Translations under genes and position numbers: made by a program | Shown here: positions 1-5,159 of the stretch, one piece after another | How the letters are laid out: each line of letters begins with the position of its first letter | How positions within the stretch are numbered: the first letter of the stretch is position 1 | Notes under the pieces: model-generated | What the model was told of the DNA's origin: nothing | The model's input: only the letters and a program-made list of their open reading frames with translations | The model's database searches: none | Assembly: GCA_017861215.1 (NCBI GenBank) | Contig: JAGFXN010000131.1 | Coordinates: 1 to 5,159 of the forward strand | DNA length: 5,159 bases | Source: Deltaproteobacteria bacterium | GTDB taxonomy: Bacteria; Desulfobacterota; Desulfuromonadia; Geobacterales; DSM-12255 | Reading direction: 5' to 3'

Positions 1-854
1 ATCTGTGCCACCGCCTGTCCGGAGAGGATGCGTCTGCCGTCAAGCTCGCCTCCGGCGAGCATCAGACGGGCAAAACGGGCGAGATCCTGCGCAGAGCTGA
101 AGAGGCCGGCATGCCCCGCGACACCGCCAAGACGGCGCGCATTCCAGTCCTGGACGGTGCCGCTGTCAGTTCCCAGCGTCGGTGCGATCCGATCGGCAAG
201 ATTGACCGGCGGCAGAAACATGGTTTCGGGGATACGAAGGGGCGTGAAGAGCTCTTCGCGGCAGTAGGCGTCCAGTGTCCTGCCTGAAACCCGGCGGACG
301 AGTTCTCCCAGCAGAATGAAGTTGATGTCGGCATAGTTGAAGCTGCTGCCCGGCGTGGGGCGATTTTTCTGCGCCGCCGCCCTGTGGATCGCCGTCTCCA
401 TGCTCTGTTCGGAACTCATCTCAAAGTCGCTGAGTCCCGAAGTATGGGTCAGCAGATGGAGGATTGTGGTGTCTTCACGCTCCGTACCTTTGAATTCGGG
501 AAACCAGCGGGTAAGTGGGTCCAGCAGGGTGATCCGACCCTCATCCAGCAGTTTTATTACTGCCGGGGCCGTGGCAATCACCTTTGTCAGGGAGGCGAGA
601 TCGAAGATGCTCTGCTGGTCGAGCAGCGGCGCATCAGGGCGGGCAGACAGCCTGCCGCGGGCCGAGCTGGTGATGATGCCGGCGTGGTTGCCGATCACGA
701 CGACACCGCCGGCGATGAGGTTGTCGGCAATGGCCCGTTCCATGAGGTAATCGATGGTAGCGATGCGGCCGTAATCCGCTACATCGTCCGCAGCGGACAG
801 AAGCGAGGCGGGAAAAAGCAGGCAGAGTGAGATGAAGCTGCAAAAAAGACGCAT
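1..854 (-). CDS. Exported serine hydrolase, beta-lactamase/PBP superfamily (partial, C-terminus beyond window)
   Basis: Read on the minus strand from the ATG at 854-852, the frame stays open for 284 codons and leaves the window at base 1 without a stop. Residues 1-21 form a signal peptide: Met-Arg start, a hydrophobic core rich in Leu/Phe, and an LLSA-A type cleavage site with no lipobox cysteine, so a periplasmic protein is expected. Residues 84-95 read FDLASLTKVIAT, holding the SxxK catalytic motif (S88, K91). LLTHTSGL lies at 134-141, and the second motif is Y174-A-D176 in the YxN position. GGVAGHAGLFS at 243-253 is typical of this esterase/class C beta-lactamase-like group (Pfam Beta-lactamase family). 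The third active-site motif is probably beyond the edge, since family members are usually about 350-400 residues. The substrate (peptidoglycan peptide, beta-lactam or ester) cannot be told from sequence. It is transcribed divergently from sbcD. Confidence 0.9.
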   Translation of the reverse strand, partial: MRLFCSFISLCLLFPASLLSAADDVADYGRIATIDYLMERAIADNLIAGGVVVIGNHAGIITSSARGRLSARPDAPLLDQQSIFDLASLTKVIATAPAVIKLLDEGRITLLDPLTRWFPEFKGTEREDTTILHLLTHTSGLSDFEMSSEQSMETAIHRAAAQKNRPTPGSSFNYADINFILLGELVRRVSGRTLDAYCREELFTPLRIPETMFLPPVNLADRIAPTLGTDSGTVQDWNARRLGGVAGHAGLFSSAQDLARFARLMLAGGELDGRRILSGQAVAQ

Positions 855-860
855 GGCAGG

Positions 861-866
861 CCTTTG
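861..866 (-). promoter_or_regulatory. Ribosome binding site of the serine hydrolase gene
   Basis: On the minus strand CAAAGG lies 6 bases upstream of the ATG at 854-852. It supports that start, which also gives a complete signal peptide. Confidence 0.55.
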
Positions 867-912
867 TCCAGTGTACGGTTATCCTGCGGCGAACGGGCAC
901 TTGCGCGGTTAC

Positions 913-918
913 CTTATC
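913..918 (-). promoter_or_regulatory. Candidate -10 element of a CRP-type class II promoter for the serine hydrolase
   Basis: GATAAG on the minus strand matches the TATAAT consensus at 4 of 6 positions. Transcription would start near base 905-907, about 50 bases before the ATG. That places the centre of the CRP-like palindrome (946.5) roughly 41 bases upstream, the classical class II activator position. No good -35 hexamer is present, as expected for activator-dependent promoters. The site was chosen partly because of the operator spacing, so it is an inference. Confidence 0.3.
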
Positions 919-938
919 ATGAGAGCCGTTGAAAACAT

Positions 939-954
939 TGTGATTGCAGTCACC
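939..954. promoter_or_regulatory. CRP/FNR-family operator candidate (TGTGA-N6-TCACC)
   Basis: TGTGA at 939-943 and TCACC at 950-954 are separated by six bases. Nine of ten positions match the CRP consensus TGTGA-N6-TCACA. Bases 940-953 form a 14-base palindrome with a single mismatched pair class (12 of 14 bases symmetric). A second inverted repeat overlaps it, TGATTG (941-946) with CAATCA (954-959). It lies in the divergent intergenic region, so it could act on either gene. Which CRP/FNR-like protein would bind is unknown. Confidence 0.4.
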
Positions 955-955
955 A

Positions 956-984
956 ATCATCGCGGCAGCGAGATATAGTGCCAA
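956..984 (-). promoter_or_regulatory. Alternative sigma-70-type promoter candidate for the serine hydrolase
   Basis: On the minus strand TTGGCA (984-979, 5 of 6 to TTGACA) is followed after exactly 17 bases by GATGAT (961-956, 4 of 6 to TATAAT). If this promoter is used, the CRP-like site at 939-954 would cover the transcription start and repress rather than activate. It competes with the 913-918 proposal. Confidence 0.3.
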
Positions 985-1010
985 GCATACTTCATCCTTG
1001 CCTTTACACC

Positions 1011-1040
1011 TTGACTCTCTCGGCTGTGCAGGTGTATGCA
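1011..1040 (+). promoter_or_regulatory. Promoter candidate for the sbcD-sbcC operon
   Basis: TTGACT at 1011-1016 (5 of 6 to TTGACA) is followed after 18 bases by TATGCA at 1035-1040 (3 of 6 to TATAAT). The -35 element is good but the -10 is weak, which suits a low-expressed repair operon. The 5' leader would be about 30 bases. No LexA-type box was recognised nearby. Confidence 0.3.
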
Positions 1041-1067
1041 TGTGAGGATTTGTTTCTGGTAATGCCC

Positions 1068-1074
1068 AGGAGGG
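1068..1074 (+). promoter_or_regulatory. Ribosome binding site of sbcD
   Basis: AGGAGGG is a near-perfect Shine-Dalgarno sequence. It ends 3 bases before the ATG at 1078, which is close, and directly abuts the in-frame TTG at 1075. The spacing therefore favours the ATG. No other ATG, GTG or TTG lies between it and the conserved FIHTADIHLG segment. Confidence 0.65.
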
Positions 1075-1077
1075 TTG

Positions 1078-2349
1078 ATGAAAGGTAGGGGCAGCATAGT
1101 TACCTTTATCCATACCGCCGACATCCACCTCGGCAAAACATACCGCACTGCTGCTGATGAGGCCGCCCGCTACGAAGACTTTTTCCGCGCCCTGGCCAAC
1201 ATCGTGGCCGACGCCATACGCGAGCAGGTTGATTTCATCCTCATCGCCGGCGACCTGTTCCACACCGGCCAGATCCTCCCCCGCACCTTTGCCCGCACCA
1301 TCGAAACCCTGCAGCCGCTCAAGGACGCCGCTATCCCCTGCATTGCCGTGGAGGGGAATCACGACTGGATTCACCGCCGCGACAGCATCTCGTGGATGGA
1401 GGCGCTGTCGCAGATGGGCTATATCCGGCTCCTCCGCCCGACCCGCACGGAAAGCGGCGGCTACCGCTTCGATCCGTTCGACTCTGCGCAGGGGAGCGGC
1501 GGTCATATCGTGATCAAGGGGCTCAACATCTACGGCCTCGGCTACATCGGCTCCCAGGCGGGGAACCATGTGGCGCGCATCTGCGAGGCGATAACCACCA
1601 GGAACAACCTCCTGCTCTTTCACGTGGGTGTCTGGACCTTTTCGCCGGTGGAGATCGGCAATATGAAACCGGAAGAGGCGCTGCCGCTGGCGGACGTCTT
1701 TGATTATGTTGCCCTCGGCCATGGTCATAAGCCGTATATCATCGAAAAACAGGAAGGCCTGCCGTACGCTTACAATCCCGGTTCTCCGGAGTGCGTGAAC
1801 TTCGGTGAAGAGAAGTACGCCAAGGGCTATTATCTCGTCACGGTTGAAGACGGCTGCTATCAGCACCGGTTTCGCACCACATCACCCCGGCCGATGCTGG
1901 TTACGACCGTCGATCTGGACGGCGCGGTGGATGCAGATGAGGCCCTGGCGAGGCTCCGTGAACAGATGGCCACAAAGCTTGCCGCGGTTGCCGCTGACCG
2001 GCAGCCGCTGGTGGAAATAAGGCTGATCGGTCGGGTCAGCTTCCATCCTTTTGAGTTGGGTCGGGAACGTTTGCGGCTGGCAATCGATGAACTCTGCAAC
2101 CCCCTGCATGCCGAGATCAAAAATCACCTTTCCCTGGTGACCCGTGCATCCGGGGCGGAGACGGAGAAGAAGAGCCTGGGCGAGATTGAAAAGGATGTGC
2201 TGCGGGAGTTGATCTCTGCCAGTAGTGTCTATCAAGGCCGGGAGGATGAGCTGGTCAGACTCGCTTTCGCCATCCGTGACCAGGTGATGAAGGGAGACAG
2301 CGAGGGGGAGGAGCTTCTCGGCCTCTTGAGAGAATCCCGGCCATGCTGA
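1078..2349 (+). CDS. sbcD: SbcD/Mre11-family DNA repair nuclease (metallophosphoesterase)
   Basis: A 423-residue protein, the nuclease subunit of the SbcCD (Mre11-Rad50) complex. It is expected to act on double-strand ends, hairpins and protein-blocked ends with manganese-dependent exo- and endonuclease activity in the cytoplasm. The N-terminal calcineurin-like phosphoesterase domain (about 1-225) carries all expected metal ligands: D15-x-H17 in HTADIHLG, D59 in AGDLFH, N94-H95-D96 in EGNHD, H182 in LLFHVGVW, and H215-x-H217 in LGHGHKP. H95 corresponds to the catalytic histidine. Residues about 270-350 fit the capping domain. The charged helical tail from about 358 to 423 fits the segment that wraps the base of the SbcC coiled coil. 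Length is like E. coli SbcD (about 400). Its stop overlaps the sbcC start by 7 bases, so the two are one operon. No active-site residue is missing, so the nuclease should be functional. Confidence 0.93.
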   Translation: MKGRGSIVTFIHTADIHLGKTYRTAADEAARYEDFFRALANIVADAIREQVDFILIAGDLFHTGQILPRTFARTIETLQPLKDAAIPCIAVEGNHDWIHRRDSISWMEALSQMGYIRLLRPTRTESGGYRFDPFDSAQGSGGHIVIKGLNIYGLGYIGSQAGNHVARICEAITTRNNLLLFHVGVWTFSPVEIGNMKPEEALPLADVFDYVALGHGHKPYIIEKQEGLPYAYNPGSPECVNFGEEKYAKGYYLVTVEDGCYQHRFRTTSPRPMLVTTVDLDGAVDADEALARLREQMATKLAAVAADRQPLVEIRLIGRVSFHPFELGRERLRLAIDELCNPLHAEIKNHLSLVTRASGAETEKKSLGEIEKDVLRELISASSVYQGREDELVRLAFAIRDQVMKGDSEGEELLGLLRESRPC

Positions 2350-4784
2350 TACTTTCCGTTCATCTGAAAAACATCAAGTCCCACCGCGATACGGAGCTGG
2401 CTTTTTCCCCAGGGATTAATGTTCTTTCCGGGCCGAATGGCGTTGGCAAGAGTACTGTCTTCGAGGCCATCGGCTATGCACTTTTCGGCGTTGATGCCCG
2501 CGATTTTGTCTCCAACGTGGACCGTTTTCTCACCATCGGCGCCAAACGGGGTGAAATTTCCGTTACGTTCCAGACCGGTTCCGGTGAAACCTGGCAGGCA
2601 AGTCGCACGGTCGGTACGCCGGCCAAATGGCTGCTGGCGAAAGAGAGCGGCGGCATGTTCGAGGTGGAGGAGCATTCCCGCATAGAGGAGACAGAGGCGC
2701 GTGTTGCCGAACTTCTCGGCCTCGACAATGGCAGGCCTTTGGCCGAACAGTTCAAGCTGGTCATCGGTCCGTTTCAGAACGAATTTCTTGGCCCCTTCAT
2801 CATCAAGCAGCCGACAAAGCGCCAGGAGGCCTTCGATGAGATCCTCGGCATCGATGCCTGGCGCAAGACCTACAAGGGGACCAGTGCCCTGCTTACGGCG
2901 GTTCAGGAGAAGATGAAGATCCTGACTGTCGAGGTAACTGCAAAACAGGAACAGCTGGCTGTCCTGCCAGAGCGGGAAAGCGCGTTGCAGACGCTCAAGA
3001 CTGACCTGTCAGGCAGGGAGCTGCTCCTGAAGGAGAAGGCAGCCGCCCTCGCAGCCCTGAACAGGCAGCTCGAAGAGCTGGACAGCCGGCAGAAAACCAT
3101 CAACGCCCTCTCGACTGAAATGCAGATTCTGGAGGAGCGCGTCAAGGAGGGGGGCGGCAAGATAACGGATCAGCGGTTGCGGGTTGACGAGGCGCACGCT
3201 GCTCAAAAGATCATCGAGGCTTCAAAAGCCGGCAAAGAGGCTTTCGAAAGGGCTGAAGAGCAGCTCAAGCTTCTGCGCGAAAGGGATCAGCAGCGCCGGG
3301 GACTGGAACAGGCGATCGCCGGTCTGGAAAAGGAGTCTGCCCGGCTGACCCAGGCGTTGGGGCATGAACGCGCCGAGATTGAGATTGTTGCCAAACAGCT
3401 TCTGGAGGAAGACGCCAGGCTGGCTGCAGCCAGCCTGGCTGCCCGGCCTGACCCGAAGCTTGTGGAAACAGCCGCCGGTCTTCCCGGCCTGCGGTTGGAA
3501 CTGGAGCAGCAGCGTGCCGCCCGCTCCCTGCTGGAAGGGCGCCGTGAAAGCCTGCTGGAGGGGAAGGAGAAACTTGCCGGGGGCATCTGCCCCTTCTTCC
3601 AGGAAGAGTGCCGCAACATTGCCGGCAGCGCGCCGCGCGACGTCTTCTCGGTACGCACCACTGACCTGGAACGCCGGATGAAGGAGCTGAATACGCGGAT
3701 CGAAGAACTGGCCCTGCTGGTAAAAGAGGCGGAGAGCGCCGAGCAGGAACTGAAGGCGCGCTCCATCCGCTTGCAGGAGATCGACAAGCAGTCTGCGGCA
3801 GTGGCTGAGCGGCGCAAAATGCACCTGGAACGCTCTGCAGGCCTTGAAAAGCTGGCCGCCCAGCAGGCCACGGCAGTGGAAACGGCCAGGACCCGCAAGG
3901 CTGATCTGCAAGTCTTTGCAGAACTGGACGCACAGATCGAACGGGCCGAGCAGGAGCGGCTGCAGCATCAGACGGCACGGGATGCTTTCAATGCTGCCCT
4001 GAAGGATGCTCAGGACTGTGACAATCGGAACCAGCTGCTGGAAAAGATGCTGAAACTGCTGGAGGAACTGAAGCAGCAGGTAGTGGCAAAACAGGCCGAA
4101 CTTTCTCTGCTGAAAGAGGGCTATCAGCCGGAACTGCACCTGCAGGCCCGCCAGAGCAAGGATTTGCATGTGGCAGAGACGGCGACCCTGCGTCAGCAGA
4201 TCACCGGCCTGGGGAAGGACCGCACGCGTCTTGAGAACGAGCTTATCCAGCTGCAAAAGATCAAGGTCGAGATCGACGGCAGGCTCGCCGAGATCAAGGC
4301 CTTCGAAGAGAAGGAGAAGCTGGTCAAGTTCCTGCGCAACCATGTTTTCAAGAATGTTTCTGCACAGCTTTCAGAGCGCTTCCGCGAGGAGATCAGCCTG
4401 CGCGCCGACCGCATTTACCGGACCATTGCCGAAGCAGACGAGGAGCTCTATTGGGGCGACAATTATCAGATAGTTTTGCGGGATATGGCAGAGGGCGTCA
4501 TCAGAGAGCGCAGCGACGACCAGCTCTCCGGCGGGCAGACCATGAGCGCCGTGGTTGCCCTGCGCCTGGCGCTCCTGCAGACCATTGGCTCCAGGATCGC
4601 CTTTTTCGACGAGCCGACCTCGAACCTGGATGTCTCCCGGCGGGAAAATCTTGCCTACGCCTTCCGCGCCATCGATGTCGGCCGCGAAGAAGTGACGGAG
4701 CACTGGTACGACCAGCTCTTCCTGATCAGCCACGACGTGGCTTTTACCGAAATCACCGATCAGACGCTGCAGCTGGGGGAGTGA
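2343..4784 (+). CDS. sbcC: SbcC/Rad50-family ATPase subunit of the SbcCD nuclease
   Basis: An 813-residue SMC-like ATPase that partners SbcD. ATP-driven head dimerisation opens and closes access of DNA ends to the nuclease. The N-terminal head half holds Walker A GPNGVGKST (30-38) and a Q-loop near Q145 (IGPFQNEF). Long Ala/Leu/Glu/Lys/Gln-rich coiled coils run from about 182 to 410 and 433 to 660. The apex between them reads GGICPFFQEECRNIAG, with C416 and C423 in the place of the zinc hook, almost exactly mid-protein. The C-terminal head half has the signature LSGGQ (728-732), Walker B AFFDEPTSNLD with D756 and E757, and the H-loop SHD with H797. At 813 residues it is shorter than E. coli SbcC (about 1048) and nearer archaeal and Thermotoga Rad50. 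The start is the ATG at 2343, inside the end of sbcD. Its own Shine-Dalgarno is weak (GAGAG at 2328-2332), so translational coupling is likely. The odd point is the C-X6-C hook instead of CXXC. Confidence 0.93.
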   Translation: MLILSVHLKNIKSHRDTELAFSPGINVLSGPNGVGKSTVFEAIGYALFGVDARDFVSNVDRFLTIGAKRGEISVTFQTGSGETWQASRTVGTPAKWLLAKESGGMFEVEEHSRIEETEARVAELLGLDNGRPLAEQFKLVIGPFQNEFLGPFIIKQPTKRQEAFDEILGIDAWRKTYKGTSALLTAVQEKMKILTVEVTAKQEQLAVLPERESALQTLKTDLSGRELLLKEKAAALAALNRQLEELDSRQKTINALSTEMQILEERVKEGGGKITDQRLRVDEAHAAQKIIEASKAGKEAFERAEEQLKLLRERDQQRRGLEQAIAGLEKESARLTQALGHERAEIEIVAKQLLEEDARLAAASLAARPDPKLVETAAGLPGLRLELEQQRAARSLLEGRRESLLEGKEKLAGGICPFFQEECRNIAGSAPRDVFSVRTTDLERRMKELNTRIEELALLVKEAESAEQELKARSIRLQEIDKQSAAVAERRKMHLERSAGLEKLAAQQATAVETARTRKADLQVFAELDAQIERAEQERLQHQTARDAFNAALKDAQDCDNRNQLLEKMLKLLEELKQQVVAKQAELSLLKEGYQPELHLQARQSKDLHVAETATLRQQITGLGKDRTRLENELIQLQKIKVEIDGRLAEIKAFEEKEKLVKFLRNHVFKNVSAQLSERFREEISLRADRIYRTIAEADEELYWGDNYQIVLRDMAEGVIRERSDDQLSGGQTMSAVVALRLALLQTIGSRIAFFDEPTSNLDVSRRENLAYAFRAIDVGREEVTEHWYDQLFLISHDVAFTEITDQTLQLGE
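3414..3439. repeat. 26-base perfect spacer-less palindrome inside sbcC
   Basis: Both 13-base arms (GCCAGGCTGGCTG and its reverse complement) meet between 3426 and 3427 at a CTGCAG centre with no spacer. Symmetry ends at 3413/3440. The palindrome is in frame and encodes ARLAAASLA (residues 358-366) in the first coiled coil, about 50 residues before the hook. It can form a hairpin in mRNA or a small cruciform in DNA. Confidence 0.9.
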
Positions 4785-4846
4785 GGGGAAGATCGACGTC
4801 AGATTCATCCCGGTTTATCCGCCGACAGGCTTTCTGACGCTTTTCC

Positions 4847-4875
4847 TTCCCACCGGCAGCGCTTCCTGCTATATT
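4847..4875 (+). promoter_or_regulatory. Promoter candidate upstream of the glycosyltransferase gene
   Basis: TTCCCA at 4847-4852 (4 of 6 to TTGACA) is followed after exactly 17 bases by TATATT at 4870-4875 (5 of 6 to TATAAT). A second TATATT lies at 4885-4890 without a comparable -35. The 140 bases from 4785 to 4924 otherwise hold no gene that I can support. The plus frame that begins after sbcC there is open but has no start codon. Confidence 0.35.
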
Positions 4876-4924
4876 CCGCTGCATTATATTTCGGACAGCG
4901 GGCTTCTTTCTTCAGTTCACGACC

Positions 4925-5159
4925 ATGACTCCAAAAAAAGTACATATCATGCAACGGTCGCCAGCGGTGACCTGCTCCAGATCACGCCGACCAGCCGTGC
5001 CTTGCAAAGAAAGGTCCCGGATGCTCAGGTCGATATAATGGTCGGCTCCTGCAATGACAGGCTCTGCCGGCAGACGCCGCAACTGGAGCGCATGGCTCTC
5101 ATTACGGTGGACGAAGTTTTTGCCGCTGCCGCCGAGAGCGGTTCAGGTGTGAAGCCGTG
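4925..5159 (+). pseudogene. Family-9 glycosyltransferase (heptosyltransferase-like), N-terminal part, apparently frameshifted; continues beyond window
   Basis: From 4966 to the right edge one frame reads GDLLQITPTSRALQRK, then VPDAQVDIMVG, and later ALITVDEVF. This is the pattern of GT9 enzymes (ADP-heptose:LPS heptosyltransferases): GD-LL-TP-LRAL, PDA-ID-LVG, then VD-VF. That frame has no ATG, GTG or TTG upstream of the motif; its first such codons are TTG at 5002 and ATG at 5038, inside the domain. The expected start strand appears in the neighbouring frame: the ATG at 4925 gives MTPKKVHIMQRSPA, like the usual MxxKKILIIRxxxxGD beginning, but that frame stops at 5036. One missing base between the A7 run at 4933-4939 and GGT at 4966 would join them. 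No Shine-Dalgarno precedes the ATG. It may be a decaying gene or a one-base sequence error. The family call rests on recognised pattern over about 60 residues. Confidence 0.5.

Noticed and set aside
384..830. A 148-codon plus-strand frame opposite the serine hydrolase
   Set aside because: The minus strand encodes a clear SxxK/YxN hydrolase over the same bases. The plus-strand translation has no recognisable family.
968..984. A sigma-54-like TGGCAC element on the minus strand
   Set aside because: The -24 half matches, but the -12 half lacks the GC dinucleotide at the required distance (CTCG where TTGC is expected).
1036..1062. An 8-codon leader peptide (ATG at 1036 to TAA at 1060) upstream of sbcD
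   Set aside because: It has no ribosome binding site, and its ATG overlaps the proposed -10 element. It probably is not even transcribed.
634..1866. A 410-codon open frame on the minus strand across the intergenic region and half of sbcD
   Set aside because: It is antisense to sbcD, whose full metal-ligand set is intact, and it overlaps the hydrolase start in another frame. The translation shows no recognisable domain and is rich in His, Arg and Ala, as expected from a complement frame.
3222..4343. A 373-codon open frame on the minus strand within sbcC
   Set aside because: It is the complement of the coiled-coil region. Glu/Lys/Gln/Leu codons read backwards give Leu/Phe/Gln-rich protein with few stops. 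No motif or ribosome binding site supports it.
1078..4784. The sbcD-sbcC pair as a novel defence system
   Set aside because: Both proteins carry complete standard motifs of the housekeeping Mre11-Rad50 family, and the flanking genes are envelope functions rather than defence genes. Nothing in the window points beyond DNA repair.
4797..4839. Possible terminator after sbcC: CGTCAGA at 4797-4803 pairing with TCTGACG at 4833-4839, followed by CTTTTCC
   Set aside because: The stem is only 7 base pairs with a 29-base loop and no real T-run. It is too weak to call a rho-independent terminator.

Overview
The window looks like chromosomal DNA of a Gram-negative bacterium of moderately high GC. Codon use is similar throughout, and the right-hand gene resembles a lipopolysaccharide heptosyltransferase. 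The style (short Rad50-like SbcC, mixed G/C-ending codons) would fit a Geobacter-like member of the Desulfuromonadia, but that is an impression and no marker gene confirms it. No mobile element, CRISPR array, tRNA or rRNA was seen.

Layout. (1) Bases 1-854, minus strand: the N-terminal 284 codons of an exported serine hydrolase of the beta-lactamase/penicillin-binding-protein superfamily, cut by the left window edge. (2) Bases 855-1077: a divergent intergenic region. It holds ribosome binding sites for both flanking genes, a close match to a CRP/FNR-family operator (TGTGA-N6-TCACC, 939-954) and weak promoter candidates on both strands. (3) Bases 1078-4784, plus strand: a two-gene operon for the Mre11-Rad50 (SbcD-SbcC) DNA-repair nuclease. 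The reading frames overlap by 7 bases, so the two subunits are probably translationally coupled. (4) Bases 4785-5159: about 140 non-coding bases with a promoter candidate, then the start of a family-9 glycosyltransferase (heptosyltransferase-like) gene. Its N-terminal strand and its first conserved motif lie in different reading frames, so it is either frameshifted or affected by a one-base sequence error. It runs off the right edge.

How the genes work together. Only SbcD and SbcC form a clear functional unit. The SMC-like ATPase SbcC, with ABC head halves at each end and a long antiparallel coiled coil, binds and opens DNA ends and hairpins for the manganese-dependent nuclease SbcD. The two flanking genes are cell-envelope functions with no evident link to it. 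The points most worth a second look are the C-X6-C (rather than CXXC) hook at the apex of the SbcC coil, a 26-base perfect spacer-less palindrome inside the sbcC gene, the CRP-like operator placed for class II activation of the hydrolase gene, and the frameshift in the glycosyltransferase. I found no convincing evidence for a wholly new system.
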